Positions 52,562-62,380 are shown, counted from the stretch's first letter. The stretch is DNA of 64,000 nucleotides from Candidatus Geothrix odensensis (GCA_016714685.1 JADKCH010000017.1:1-64000), one strand, 5' to 3'. Notes: a model not told the origin generated them from the letters alone. Made by a program: numbers and translations.

Positions 52562-53551
52562 ATGCCTCCGCGTGTCCTCCTGACCGGCGCCACCGGTTTC
52601 ATCGGTCGGAACCTCCATGCTCCGCTGGCGTCGGCGGGGCTGGATGTGCGCTGTCTCACGAGAAGGCCCGAGGAGGCTCGCCTGGCCTGGCCAGACCGGC
52701 AGTGGGTGCGCGGTGACATTGGCGCACCCGAGTCCCTGCCCGAGGCGCTCCGGGGTTGTGACATCGCCTACTACCTGGTCCACGGCATGGGCTCCCACCA
52801 ACCCGGCTGGGCCGAAGAGGAGCTGCGCTGGGCCCGGAACTTCGCCCTGGCCGCAGAGGTGGCGGGAGTCGGCAGGATCATCTACCTGGGGGGCGTGGCG
52901 CCCCAGGGGCCACCCTCGGAACACCTGCTCTCGCGCCTGAACACGGGCGCGGCGCTCCGGTCCGGGGCCGTGCCCACGCTGGAACTCCGCGCCGGCATGA
53001 TCATCGGCGCCGGCAGCGCCTCCTGGACCATCGTGCGGGACCTGGCCGCCCGTCTGCCCGCCATGGTGCTGCCGGCGTGGCTTTCGCACAGAAGCGAACC
53101 TGTGGCCCTGGCGGATGTGCTGGCCGCCCTCCAGGCGGGCGCCCGCATCGAACTGACCGAATCCACCTGGTGGGACATCCCGGGCCTAGAGGCGCTCTCC
53201 GGCCGGGAGGTCCTCCTCCGCCTGGCTGCGGTCATGGGCCGGAGACCCGTCCTGCTGAAGATCCCCTTCATCACGCCGCGGCTCTCCTCCCACTGGATCC
53301 GGCTGGTGACCCGGGCTGACCATGTCGTGGCGCGGGAGCTGGTCGAAGGCCTGACCTCGGATCTGATCGCCAGCCGTCCGGGCTACTGGGATGCGGCCGG
53401 GCTTCCCCCGCCAATCGGGTTGGAGGAGGCCGCCAGCCGGGCCCTCGCCGCCGAGGCCGGGACCCTCTCGCGGGCCGGAATGTTTGCGGAAAAACTGGCG
53501 GGCTGGCTCACGCCCCGGAGCCAGCCGGGGGCGGGCCAGGGTCGTCGCTAG
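52562..53551 (+). CDS. NAD(P)-binding epimerase/reductase-like protein
   Basis: A 329-aa short-chain NAD(P)-binding protein. The dinucleotide motif is LLTGATGFIGRNLH, followed by AYYLVHGMGSH and GRIIYLGGVAPQG. It lacks a YxxxK catalytic pair typical of classical SDRs, as in atypical SDRs. ATG 52562 is the start, because the upstream in-frame sequence has no similarity. The gene at 62381 is a related protein with a C-terminal extension. It converges with the membrane-protein gene at 53508, overlapping by 44 bp. Confidence 0.82.
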   Translation: MPPRVLLTGATGFIGRNLHAPLASAGLDVRCLTRRPEEARLAWPDRQWVRGDIGAPESLPEALRGCDIAYYLVHGMGSHQPGWAEEELRWARNFALAAEVAGVGRIIYLGGVAPQGPPSEHLLSRLNTGAALRSGAVPTLELRAGMIIGAGSASWTIVRDLAARLPAMVLPAWLSHRSEPVALADVLAALQAGARIELTESTWWDIPGLEALSGREVLLRLAAVMGRRPVLLKIPFITPRLSSHWIRLVTRADHVVARELVEGLTSDLIASRPGYWDAAGLPPPIGLEEAASRALAAEAGTLSRAGMFAEKLAGWLTPRSQPGAGQGRR

Positions 53552-54095
53552 GGGAGGCCTTCGCTCCCGGGCTGTCTCCGGCCTCCGGCTTGGCGAAGCG
53601 CTGGGCGCGCAGGTGGAAGTCGTCGGTGAAGGTGCGGCGCACCGGCGGAGGTGGCTCGGCATCGGCCGCCTGGCGCGCCTTGCGCACGCGCCAGAGACCG
53701 AAGGCCACGGGCAGGAGCAGCAGGATGGGGTACTCCAGCAGGATGCGCAGGGGCGTCAGCAGGAACTGGGTGGGGCGCAGGTTGTCCGCGTACCAGGCAT
53801 CCAGGATCCACACCTCGTCGTGCTCGCGCAGCTCCGCGGCCTCGGCCTTGCCGAGGGTGAGCACCCGCGTCTCCTCGCCCCGCCTCGCCGTGACGAAGTC
53901 CGTGATCTGGCTGTCCGCGTTCCGGTCCACGCTCACCACTTCCACCCTGGAAAGTCCCGGCCGCCGCAGGTGGCAGAAGGGGTTCAGGGCCAGGAGGAAC
54001 ACCTGCACCAGCAGGATCCACAGCACCGCCCCCGCCAGGGCCCAGAGGCCGATGAGGGCGGGCCAGCGGAGGGCGGGGCGGGCAAGGAGGGACAT
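53508..54095 (-). CDS. two-helix membrane protein of unknown function
   Basis: A 195-aa protein with an N-terminal helix (LIGLWALAGAVLWILLVQVFLLAL), a ~75-residue loop, a second helix (LLEYPILLLLPVAFGLWRV) and a Pro/acidic tail. The loop includes HDEVWILDAWYADNL. I recognise no named family. Start ATG 54095 gives a normal membrane anchor. The 3' end overlaps the epimerase-like gene. Confidence 0.65.
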   Translation of the reverse strand: MSLLARPALRWPALIGLWALAGAVLWILLVQVFLLALNPFCHLRRPGLSRVEVVSVDRNADSQITDFVTARRGEETRVLTLGKAEAAELREHDEVWILDAWYADNLRPTQFLLTPLRILLEYPILLLLPVAFGLWRVRKARQAADAEPPPPVRRTFTDDFHLRAQRFAKPEAGDSPGAKASPSDDPGPPPAGSGA

Positions 54096-54231
54096 GCATC
54101 GAGTATCCCTGAATGGTGAGGTACCCGACACCACCCGCAGCTCGGACCCTGCATGGCCCGGTTTACCCCACCGATTTACTGCGATGGGATGATCAGGTCG
54201 AACAGATGGAACCTTCTCCGGGGCCCCCCAG

Positions 54232-56961
54232 ATGACCTCGCCACCCCTGCCGCCTCAGGTCCCCCCAGCCAGCCAGTGGGTGGACAGCCTGCCCCTGGCC
54301 ATGCTGGCGTGGGATCCGGTGGCCGGGGGCCTCTGCCCCAACCGGGCCTTCACCGAGCTGTTCGGCTACGAGGGCGGGGATCTCCGGGCCGCCGCAGGCT
54401 GGTGGGAATCGGCCCTTCCGGATCCCGCCAACCGCCAGACGCTCCAGGAGGCCTGGGCGGAGGCCCTGCGGCCTCCCGCGAGCGGAAACCGGCCCATGAC
54501 CCCCCTGGACCTCCCCATGCGGCAGCGGGATGGCTCCTGGCGGTTCGTCCGGGCCGCCTGCGCCCGGCTCGGCGAGAACCCGGTCATCACCTTCACGGAC
54601 CTGACCCGGCACCACCGCACGGAGGAGGTGCTGGCCTTCCTGGCCGGCGGCGCCATCGGGGTGGGGGAGGACTTCTTCCAGTCCCTGGCCCGGTTCCTGG
54701 CCGCCCAGTTCGCGGTGGAGTTCGTCTGCGTCGATGTCCTCGAAGGCGACGGCCTGATGGCGAAGACGCTGGCGGTGTGGTGCGACGGCCGCTTCGAGGA
54801 CAACGTCTCCTATGCCCTGAAGGACACCCCCTGCGGCGTGCTCGCGGGGAAGACGGTGTGCTGTTTCCCCTCCGGGGTGGCGGACTCCTTTCCCAGGGAC
54901 GAGGTGCTCCGGGACCTCAGGGCCGAGAGCTACGTGGGGGTCACCCTCCGGGGCCATACCGGGAAGCCCATCGGCTTGATCGCGCTGATCGGCCGGCGCC
55001 CGCTGCAGGAGCCGGAGCTGGCCGAATCCCTGCTGAAGCTGGTGGCGGACCGGGCCGCCGGCGAGCTGGAGCGCCTCCAGGCGGAGGAGGCCCTGCGGGA
55101 GAGCGAGGCCGCCCATCGCCACCAGTTCACCGACAACTCGTCGGTGATGCTGATGATCGACCCCGAGGACGGCCGCATCCTCGACGCCAACCGCGCCGCC
55201 GCGGCCTTCTACGGCTACGCGCCGGAGCGGATGCTGGAGCTGCGCATCACGGACATCAACACCCTGCCGGAGCCGGAGCTCCGCCGGATCACGGCCTCCA
55301 TCAAGGAGGATGAGGGGGCCCGCTTCGAGTTCCAGCACCGCCTGGCGGACGGCTCCCTCCGCGAGGTGGAGGTCTCCACCAGCCGGGTCCAGGCGGGCCG
55401 GCGCCGGGTGCTCTACTCCATCATCCACGACATCACCGAGCGCAAGCGGGCCGAGGCCATGCTCCGGGAGAACGAGGGCAAGCTGCGGACCATCTTCGAG
55501 GCTTCCGAGGCCGGCATCATCCTGGTGTCCGACCGGGGCGAGATCACCTTCGCGAACCGGCGCATGGCCGAGATGTTCGGGATGCCCATGGAGCAGCTGA
55601 TCGGGACCACCTACCCCGAGCACCTGCACCCCTCGGAGAAGCAGATCGCCGACGCCCGGATGCGGATGATCATCACGGGGGAGATCGACCTCGTCTCCGT
55701 GGAGCGCCACTACCTGCGAGCCGACGGGGGCACCTTCTGGGGCCACCTGTCGGGGCGCCGCCTGGAGAACCCGGACGGGAGCCTGCACACCCTGGTCGGC
55801 ATCATCACCGACGTCACCAAGCGCCGGGAGGCGGAGGAGCGGCAGCAGCTCCTGCAGGCCCAGCTGCATCAGGCCCAGAAGCTGGAGAGCCTCGGCAGCC
55901 TGGCCGGCGGAGTCGCCCACGACATGAACAACGTCCTGGGGGCGATCCTCGGCCTGGCCTCGGCCCACGTCGAGTCGCTGCCAGCGGGCAGTCCCGCCCA
56001 GCGGGCCTTCGGCACCATCATCAAGGCCGCCGAGCGGGGCGGCAACATGCTCAAGGGCCTGCTCAGCTTCGCGCGGCAGAACGCGGTGGAGGAGCAGCAG
56101 GACCTGGATCTCAACGCCATCATGCGGGAGGAGGTCCGGCTGCTGGAGCGCACCACCTTGTCGAAGGTCCGGCTCACCCTGGACCTGGACCCAGACCTGC
56201 AGCCGGTCCGGGGAGATGCCGGGGCCCTGACCCACGCCCTCATGAACCTCTGCGTGAACGCCGTGGACGCCATGCCGGAGAATGGCACCCTCCTCCTGCG
56301 GACCCGGAACCTCCCCGACCGCTGGGTGGAGGTGCAGGTCCAGGATTCGGGCACGGGCATGCCGAAGGACGTCCTGGACCGGGCCATGGATCCCTTCTTC
56401 ACCACGAAGGAGGTGGGCAAGGGCACGGGACTGGGCCTGTCCATCGTCTACAGCACGGTCAAGACCCACCAGGGCGAGGTGGAGCTCAGGAGTGAACCGG
56501 GGCAGGGCACCTGCGTGGTGCTGCGCTTCCCCGCCAGCGACGGCCTGGCCCAGCCCGTCGAAACCTCCGGGGCGCACCGCATCCTCCCCTTCGACGCCTC
56601 GCTGGAGGTATTGCTGGTGGACGATGACGAGCTCATCCAGAACTCCATGCTGGGCATGCTCGAGCTCCTCGGCCACCAGCCCTGCCTGGCCACCAGCGGA
56701 GAAGAGGCCCTCATCCGGGTGGAGGGCGGCCTCCGCCCCGACGTGGTCATCCTGGACATGAACATGCCGGGCATCGGCGGGGCCGGAACCCTGCCTCGGC
56801 TGCGGGCCCTGCTGCCCACGGTGCCGGTGCTCCTGACCACGGGCCGGGCGGACCAGACTGCCCTGGATCTGGTGCAGGCCCATCCCCACGTCACCCTCCT
56901 CTCCAAGCCCTTCGGCATGAAGGAACTGCAGGCCCACCTGGCCCCCTTCGTGCGGAGCTGA
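54232..56961 (+). CDS. PAS/GAF hybrid sensor histidine kinase with receiver domain
   Basis: A 909-aa soluble hybrid kinase: a PAS domain (about 15-125), a GAF-like domain (130-285), two further PAS domains (290-540), the dimerisation/phospho-His motif LAGGVAHDMNNVLGA (His near 563), an HATPase with LMNLCVNAVDAM, DSGTGMP and GTGLGLSIVY, and a C-terminal receiver with phospho-Asp near residue 842 (ILDMNMPGIGG). No membrane segment is present, so it would sense an internal ligand or redox state. The receiver resembles the lone receiver at 3235-3630. Confidence 0.93.
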   Translation: MTSPPLPPQVPPASQWVDSLPLAMLAWDPVAGGLCPNRAFTELFGYEGGDLRAAAGWWESALPDPANRQTLQEAWAEALRPPASGNRPMTPLDLPMRQRDGSWRFVRAACARLGENPVITFTDLTRHHRTEEVLAFLAGGAIGVGEDFFQSLARFLAAQFAVEFVCVDVLEGDGLMAKTLAVWCDGRFEDNVSYALKDTPCGVLAGKTVCCFPSGVADSFPRDEVLRDLRAESYVGVTLRGHTGKPIGLIALIGRRPLQEPELAESLLKLVADRAAGELERLQAEEALRESEAAHRHQFTDNSSVMLMIDPEDGRILDANRAAAAFYGYAPERMLELRITDINTLPEPELRRITASIKEDEGARFEFQHRLADGSLREVEVSTSRVQAGRRRVLYSIIHDITERKRAEAMLRENEGKLRTIFEASEAGIILVSDRGEITFANRRMAEMFGMPMEQLIGTTYPEHLHPSEKQIADARMRMIITGEIDLVSVERHYLRADGGTFWGHLSGRRLENPDGSLHTLVGIITDVTKRREAEERQQLLQAQLHQAQKLESLGSLAGGVAHDMNNVLGAILGLASAHVESLPAGSPAQRAFGTIIKAAERGGNMLKGLLSFARQNAVEEQQDLDLNAIMREEVRLLERTTLSKVRLTLDLDPDLQPVRGDAGALTHALMNLCVNAVDAMPENGTLLLRTRNLPDRWVEVQVQDSGTGMPKDVLDRAMDPFFTTKEVGKGTGLGLSIVYSTVKTHQGEVELRSEPGQGTCVVLRFPASDGLAQPVETSGAHRILPFDASLEVLLVDDDELIQNSMLGMLELLGHQPCLATSGEEALIRVEGGLRPDVVILDMNMPGIGGAGTLPRLRALLPTVPVLLTTGRADQTALDLVQAHPHVTLLSKPFGMKELQAHLAPFVRS

Positions 56962-56995
56962 GCCCGGGGGCCGTCAGGCTTAGGATGGGAGGCCT

Positions 56996-58246
56996 ATGAC
57001 CTCCCCCGGCGCGGCTCCTCCCCTCCTCGGCACCGACGGCCGGCTGCTCTTCGTGACGCGGGCGGCGCGGATGTTCTCCTACGGCTTCCTCTCCGTGGTG
57101 CTGGTGCTGTACCTGGCCGGGCTCGGCTTCGGCGAGGGGCGCATCGGCCTGCTGCTGACCCTCACCCTGGTGGGGGACACGCTCATCTCGCTCTGGATCA
57201 CCCTCCACGCGGATCGCGTGGGCCGCAAGCTCATGCTGGTGCTGGGCGCGGGGCTCATGCTGCTGGCCGGCGTGCCCTTCGCCCTCAGCGGCGACTTCAC
57301 CGTGCTGGTGCTGGCGGCCACCTTCGGGGTCATCAGCCCCTCGGGCCACGAGGTGGGCCCCTTCCTGGCCATCGAGCAGGCGGCCCTGTCCCAGGTGCTG
57401 CCGGAGGACCGCCGCACCGGCGTCTTCGCCTGGTACAACCTGACGGGCTCCTTCGCCACCGCCCTGGGCGCCCTGGTCGGAGGCTGGACCGCCCAGGCCC
57501 TGCAGGGCTCCGGCCTGGCCCCCGTGGCCAGCTACCGGGTGCTGGTCTTCGCCTACGCCGCCGCAGGTCTCCTGCTGGCGGCCCTCTTCGCGAAGCTGAG
57601 CGGGGCCGTGGAGGCCCCGCCCGCCGGGCCCGGGGCCGGACGCTGGGGCCTCCACGCCTCCAAGGGCGTGGTGCTGAAGCTGTCGGCCCTGTTCTCCCTG
57701 GACGCCTTCGCCGGGGGCTTCGTCATCCAGAGCCTCGTGGCCTACTGGTTCCATCAGAAGTTCGGTGTGGCCCCCGGCACGCTGGGCTCCATCTTCTTCG
57801 TGGCCAACGTGCTGGCGGGCCTCTCCAGCCTCTACGCCGTGCAGCTGGCCGGGCGCATCGGCCTCATCCGCACCATGGTCTACACCCACATTCCTTCGAA
57901 CGTGCTGCTGATCCTGGTGCCCCTCATGCCCAGCCTGCCCCTGGCCGTCGCCATGCTGCTGCTGCGCTTCAGCATCTCGCAGATGGACGTGCCCACGCGC
58001 CAGGCCTACACCATGGCCGTGGTGGCGCCCGACGAGCGCTCCGCCGCCGCCGGCGTCACGGGCATCGCCCGCACCACCGGCGCGGCCATCTCGCCCATGC
58101 TTGCCGGCCCCCTGCTCGCCATTCCGGGTCTGGCCGGGCTCCCGTTCTTCCTCGCGGGGGGCCTCAAGATCCTCTACGACCTGCTGCTCTACCGGAGCTT
58201 CAAGGCCGCCGAGCCCGGCGATCGAAGCAGACCTTCCCGGGAATGA
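56996..58246 (+). CDS. MFS transporter
   Basis: A 416-aa major facilitator protein with about 12 helices and the loop 2-3 motif ADRVGRKLMLVLG. The inner part FNVLAGLSSLY-like and RQAYTMAVVAPDERSAAAG segments fit small-molecule efflux carriers; the substrate is unknown. GGGAGG precedes the start. It follows the hybrid kinase by 34 bp and may be co-transcribed with it. Confidence 0.9.
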   Translation: MTSPGAAPPLLGTDGRLLFVTRAARMFSYGFLSVVLVLYLAGLGFGEGRIGLLLTLTLVGDTLISLWITLHADRVGRKLMLVLGAGLMLLAGVPFALSGDFTVLVLAATFGVISPSGHEVGPFLAIEQAALSQVLPEDRRTGVFAWYNLTGSFATALGALVGGWTAQALQGSGLAPVASYRVLVFAYAAAGLLLAALFAKLSGAVEAPPAGPGAGRWGLHASKGVVLKLSALFSLDAFAGGFVIQSLVAYWFHQKFGVAPGTLGSIFFVANVLAGLSSLYAVQLAGRIGLIRTMVYTHIPSNVLLILVPLMPSLPLAVAMLLLRFSISQMDVPTRQAYTMAVVAPDERSAAAGVTGIARTTGAAISPMLAGPLLAIPGLAGLPFFLAGGLKILYDLLLYRSFKAAEPGDRSRPSRE

Positions 58247-58764
58247 ATCAGACAGTCGCTGTCTAGCATGGGCCAGGCGCGCAGGCGCGGGTGCCCCGGC
58301 GGCAGATGCAGCATTGGCGAGGCCTTCCGGTACTACTTGGATCCCATGATTGGGTGCTCCCGTCCTAGTCATCCCGATCTACCTGGATCGCGCGTCCGGC
58401 CTTCGGAGCGGGTGTCGAAGAAAAAAAATCCCGCCTCAAGCCTCTGTGAACGCTCGCCCTGGCGGATCGCCTAGACCTTTCGATCCTTGACGCGTTCCAG
58501 GCCGTGGGACATGTTTGCCCTACCGCTCCGGTCTTTGGATACCCGGAGCCTCAGACCTCGATCGTTGTCGGACATCCGGCTTGGCTGCCCTTTCGGGGGT
58601 GGTCCCTCGCCAGGGCCGGAATCCGCGTGGTGCACCCCTGCGAGCGAGACGACGCGTTTGTCCCGAGGCCGCCCCGGCCTCCACGGTTTCCTCTGCTCCT
58701 CGCCGGGCCACCCTGTCTCCAGGGTCGCATTCGAGGTGTCCAGCTCTTCCAAAGGAGCACTCCC
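58247..58764. other. 518-bp region with no convincing gene
   Basis: The gap between the MFS gene and the propeller-CHRD protein holds a small hairpin after the MFS stop (AGACAG-TCG-CTGTCT, 58250-58264) and an A-rich patch near 58422. The frame upstream of the secreted protein is open from 58504 but has no coding signature, and a clear AAAGGAG sits at 58751. A long structured leader is possible; no known riboswitch, tRNA or promoter could be identified. Confidence 0.5.
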
Positions 58765-61287
58765 ATGAAATCCCGAATTCTCGGCCTCTCCTCGTTGCTT
58801 GGGGTGGCGCTGCTCACCGTGCCCCACCTGAACTGCGGGAAGGGTTCCTCCCAGTCCGCGCAGCCCCCCGCTTCGGACCCGCCCGCAGCCGCGGCCCCCT
58901 TCACCGTCACCGAGGTGGCCTCAGGCCTGGCCCGGCCCACGGGCCTCGCCCTCGGCGGGGCGAACACCCTGGTCGTGGCCCAGGACTCCACCAACCCGCT
59001 GGACGCCTCCATCGCGCGGATCGACCTGCGCACCGGCTCCCTGCGCGTGCAGGGCGCCGAGCCCGCCGTGCGCTCCGGCATTGCCGCGAACCACGCCGGC
59101 CGCCTCTACTGGGTGGATTCGAACCGGGGTGCCCTCATGACGCAGGGGGCCGCCGATTCGGCCCCCTCCGTCCTGCACGCCGGCGGCATGCTGCCCGCCA
59201 CCGCGCTGGCCGTGGATTCCGCGGACCGGGTCTACCTCGCGGGCACGACCTCTGGCGGCACCGCCGCCGTGATCGTGCGGGGCGGGGCGATCTCCGCCAT
59301 TCCCGATCCCGCCGGGCCGGAGAAGACCACCCTCGTGGCGGCCGCCTCCGGAGACCTGTACTGGACCAGCAGCGCCGCCGGGCTCATCTACCACCGGGCG
59401 CCGGATGGCTCCGGCAGCGTCCTCGTCTCTGGCCTGCAAGCCCCCCGTGGGCTGGCCCTCGACGCCTCCGAGAACCTCCTCTACTTCACGGAAGTGCCCA
59501 CGCCCGGCGTGGCCGGGACCTCCGGTGGACGCAACACCGTCAATGCCCTCGACCTCGCCTCCATGACGCGCACGGTGATCCACAGCGGAGATCCCCAGCC
59601 TTCGGCGGTCGCGGTGGCCCCCAACGGGAACGTCTACTGGACCAGTACCAGCCGCGGCGTGATCATGGCCGCCGTCCCCTCGTCGGCTTCCAAGGCCAAG
59701 GCCCAGTTCACGGCCACCCTCAGCGGCGCTGAAGCGGTTCCGCCGGTCTCCACCCAGGCCACCGGCCAGGCCACCTTCTCCCTGGCCACCGGCAGCAGCG
59801 ATGACGACGACGACCATGTGTCCTCGGGCCAGGCCCTGCGCTACGCCATCTCCCTCACGGGCATCCGGAATGTCCGCCGCGTCGAGATCCGGCAGGGGCA
59901 GCCCGGCGCCACGGGCCCCCTGGTCGCCACGCTGTCGCGCGGTGAGGACTTCGGGGAAGACGACGATGACGACCGTGACGGCCGTGGCTTCGCTGTGAAG
60001 GGAAAGCTCCGGCCCCGGAACCTCAAGGGCCCCCTGGCCCGGGATTGGACGGGCTTCACTGCGGCCCTGGCCAACGGCGGACTCTACCTGAATGTGCTCA
60101 CCCGGGCCCAGCCCACGGGTGAGGTGCGTGGCCAGATCCTGCCCGTGAGCGGAACGCCGACCAACCGTCCCCCGGCGGCGGCGATCACGGCCCCCTCGGC
60201 GGATGTGACCATCCAGGCGGGTCAGTCCGTGTCCTTCGCGGGCACCGCCTCGGATCCCGACGGAGATGCCGTCAGCGTGCTCTGGACCTTCGGCGACGGG
60301 GCCACCTCGTCCATGCTGTCCCCCGGCAGCCACCTCTTCCCCATGGCGGGCACCTACACCGTGCGCCTGACCGCCACGGACGCCAAGGGCCTGGTGGATC
60401 CCAACCCGCCCACCCGGACCATCACCGTGCAGGCCTCCACCGGGAACCGGGCCCCCGTGGGGACGATCACGGCCCCCGCCGGCAATGTCACGGTGGTGGC
60501 GGGCCAGCCCGTCTCCTTCTCGGGCACCGCCACGGATCCTGATGGCAACGCCGTGACGGTCCTATGGGCCTTCGGGGACGGCGGCACGTCGACCCTGCTC
60601 GCTCCTGGGAACCACGTCTACAGCGCGGCCGGCACCTACACGGCCCGCTTCACGGCCACGGATTCCCTGGGCCTGGCGGATCCCAATCCGCCCACCCGGA
60701 CCATCACCGTGCAGCCCGCGGCGGTCAACCAGCCGCCCAACGCGGTCATCACCGCTCCCGCGGCCAATGTCAGCATCACGGCCGGGCAGTCGGTCGCCTT
60801 CGCGGGCACCGCCTCTGATCCCAACGGCGATCCCGTGACCGTCCTCTGGTCCTTCGGGGATGGCGGCACCTCCACACAGCTGGCGCCGGGCAACCATGTC
60901 TTCGCCGCGGCGGGTACCTATACCGTCACCCTGACGGCCACGGACTCCATGGGCTTGGCCGATCCCACCCCGGCCACCCGGACCATCACCGTGACCGCCG
61001 TGGGGACCGCCACCACCTTGACCCAGGTGCAGACGGCGATCTTCACGCCGCTCTGCACCAGCTGCCACGGCCAGAACGGGGACGCCGGGCTGAACCTGAG
61101 CGCGGGCAGTGCCTACGGGAACCTGGTGAACGTCGCCGCCACCACCCGCTCCGGCCTGCGGGTCGTGCCTGGCAATCCCGGTTCCAGCGCCCTGGTGGCC
61201 CAGATGGCCGGCGGCCACCGGAACCTGTCGGCTGCCAACCAATCCCTCATCTCCGCCTGGATCTCCGCGGGCGCGCTGAACAACTGA
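58765..61287 (+). CDS. secreted propeller-CHRD-PKD-cytochrome c protein
   Basis: An 840-aa exported protein. After a signal-like N-terminus (LLGVALLTVPHLNCGKG) come a beta-propeller of NHL/SMP-30 type (about 45-310, with repeated LYW/VYWTS motifs), a CHRD domain (about 312-460, ATLSGAEAVPPV), three PKD-like repeats (466-750, each FGDGxTS...AGTYT) and a C-terminal class I cytochrome c with the haem site CTSCHG near residue 764. ATG 58765 has AAAGGAG eight bases upstream. Acidic loops (DDDDDH, DDDDDRD) interrupt the CHRD part. The role is unknown; surface electron transfer or redox sensing is a guess. Confidence 0.85.
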   Translation: MKSRILGLSSLLGVALLTVPHLNCGKGSSQSAQPPASDPPAAAAPFTVTEVASGLARPTGLALGGANTLVVAQDSTNPLDASIARIDLRTGSLRVQGAEPAVRSGIAANHAGRLYWVDSNRGALMTQGAADSAPSVLHAGGMLPATALAVDSADRVYLAGTTSGGTAAVIVRGGAISAIPDPAGPEKTTLVAAASGDLYWTSSAAGLIYHRAPDGSGSVLVSGLQAPRGLALDASENLLYFTEVPTPGVAGTSGGRNTVNALDLASMTRTVIHSGDPQPSAVAVAPNGNVYWTSTSRGVIMAAVPSSASKAKAQFTATLSGAEAVPPVSTQATGQATFSLATGSSDDDDDHVSSGQALRYAISLTGIRNVRRVEIRQGQPGATGPLVATLSRGEDFGEDDDDDRDGRGFAVKGKLRPRNLKGPLARDWTGFTAALANGGLYLNVLTRAQPTGEVRGQILPVSGTPTNRPPAAAITAPSADVTIQAGQSVSFAGTASDPDGDAVSVLWTFGDGATSSMLSPGSHLFPMAGTYTVRLTATDAKGLVDPNPPTRTITVQASTGNRAPVGTITAPAGNVTVVAGQPVSFSGTATDPDGNAVTVLWAFGDGGTSTLLAPGNHVYSAAGTYTARFTATDSLGLADPNPPTRTITVQPAAVNQPPNAVITAPAANVSITAGQSVAFAGTASDPNGDPVTVLWSFGDGGTSTQLAPGNHVFAAAGTYTVTLTATDSMGLADPTPATRTITVTAVGTATTLTQVQTAIFTPLCTSCHGQNGDAGLNLSAGSAYGNLVNVAATTRSGLRVVPGNPGSSALVAQMAGGHRNLSAANQSLISAWISAGALNN
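60160..61000 (+). repeat. three ~280-bp tandem PKD-encoding repeats
   Basis: Repeats begin near 60160, 60448 and 60728. They share ITAPxxxVxxxAGQxVxFxGTA, FGDGxTS, AGTYT and PPTRTITV at protein level and similar DNA, indicating duplication of one PKD module within the secreted cytochrome gene. Confidence 0.75.
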
Positions 61288-61302
61288 CCCGCCTGCTCGT
61301 CC

Positions 61303-61336
61303 CATGCCCCGCCTCCCGGCTGGGAGGCGGGGCATG
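61303..61336 (+). terminator. strong hairpin after the secreted cytochrome gene
   Basis: CATGCCCCGCCTCCC and GGGAGGCGGGGCATG are perfect 15-bp arms around the tetraloop GGCT, 16 bp after the stop codon. There is no T-tract, but the strength and position fit a transcript end. Confidence 0.6.
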
Positions 61337-61492
61337 CGCTTCGACGGCCGGAAACGGCGCCACGGCGTCCGTCTGCAAAGGTCTCAAAAATAGTATTAAT
61401 TCGATCACGAGCTGTTGTTCCAACAGGATATTTCCTATTCAAGTGGAATCCGGAGGACTAGCATCAGGACCGCCCTCCGGAGGTGGGCCGCC

Positions 61493-62329
61493 ATGTTCCA
61501 TGCAACCTTCAAGTCCCTGCTCTCCAAGCTGGCCTTCGTCCTGGCGCCGGCCCTGCTCGCCCAAAGCGGCCCCATGCCGCCGCCCCCGCTGATGCTCTTC
61601 GTGCGGGAGGAGGTGAAGCCCGGCCACGGCGCGGGCCACGCGGCCACGGAGTCCGCCTGGACGCGGGCCCTCACCAAGGGCAAGTCCACGGACCACTACC
61701 TGGGCATGACCGCCATGACGGGGGCCTCCGAGGCCTGGTTCATCATGGGCTACGCCAGCTACGCGGACTGGGAGGCCAAGCAGAACGAGTTCGACAAGAA
61801 CCCGGCCCTGAAGGCCGAGATCGACAAGATCTCGGCGCAGGACGGCGAGCACCTCAGCGGCACCCGCACCCTGCTGGGGGCCCTTCGGCAGGACCTGAGC
61901 TTCGGCCCCCCGGTGGAAATCGGGAAGATGCGCTACTTCCGCATCCGCACCTTCCGCGTGAAGCAGGGGCAGGGCAAGGCCTTCGAGGAGGGCGTCAAGC
62001 TGGCCCTGGCTGGCTACGGGAAGAGCGGCTACAAGGCCTCCTTCGCCGTCTATGAGATCGCCGCAGGCACAGGCTCCCCCACCTACCTGATCCTGCGCCC
62101 CCTGAAGTCCCTGGCTGAGCTGGACGGCATGGCCGCCTCCGAGAAGGCCTTCCAGGAGGCCCTGGGCGAGGACGGCCAGAAGGCCATGCAGAAGGTCTTC
62201 ATGGACACGGTGAACTTCGTCGAGAACCAGCTCTTCGCCTTCAGCCCCAAGCTGAGCTTCCCCGGCCCTGACGTCACGGCCAGCGATCCCGGCTTCTGGA
62301 CGGTGAAGCCCTCCGCGGGGGCCAAGTAG
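61493..62329 (+). CDS. secreted hypothetical protein
   Basis: A 278-aa protein with a signal peptide (LSKLAFVLAPALLAQ) and a soluble alpha/beta body with two related halves (LMLFVREEVKPGHGAGHAATE and FRIRTFRVKQGQGKAFEEGVK), each like a ferredoxin-like dimeric alpha-beta barrel unit. I recognise no named family. The start ATG 61493 follows a CCGGAGGTGGG site; an upstream ATG-like extension lacks a signal. The gene is flanked by hairpins on both sides and stands alone. Confidence 0.72.
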   Translation: MFHATFKSLLSKLAFVLAPALLAQSGPMPPPPLMLFVREEVKPGHGAGHAATESAWTRALTKGKSTDHYLGMTAMTGASEAWFIMGYASYADWEAKQNEFDKNPALKAEIDKISAQDGEHLSGTRTLLGALRQDLSFGPPVEIGKMRYFRIRTFRVKQGQGKAFEEGVKLALAGYGKSGYKASFAVYEIAAGTGSPTYLILRPLKSLAELDGMAASEKAFQEALGEDGQKAMQKVFMDTVNFVENQLFAFSPKLSFPGPDVTASDPGFWTVKPSAGAK

Positions 62330-62344
62330 GCAGGCTGGCTGGTT

Positions 62345-62377
62345 CGGCGCCGGGGCCCCTGGCGGGCTCCGGCGCCG
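62345..62377. terminator. bidirectional hairpin between convergent genes
   Basis: CGGCGCCGG (62345-62353) and CCGGCGCCG (62369-62377) flank a loop that can extend the stem with G-C pairs. It lies between the stops at 62329 (plus) and 62381 (minus), the expected place for a shared terminator. No T-tract is present. Confidence 0.5.
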
Positions 62378-62380
62378 ATC

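Noticed and set aside
58480..58764. Cyclic-di-GMP/cGAMP (GEMM) riboswitch before the cytochrome protein
   Set aside because: The conserved GGGCAAAC and ACGCAAAGCC blocks are not both present on either strand.
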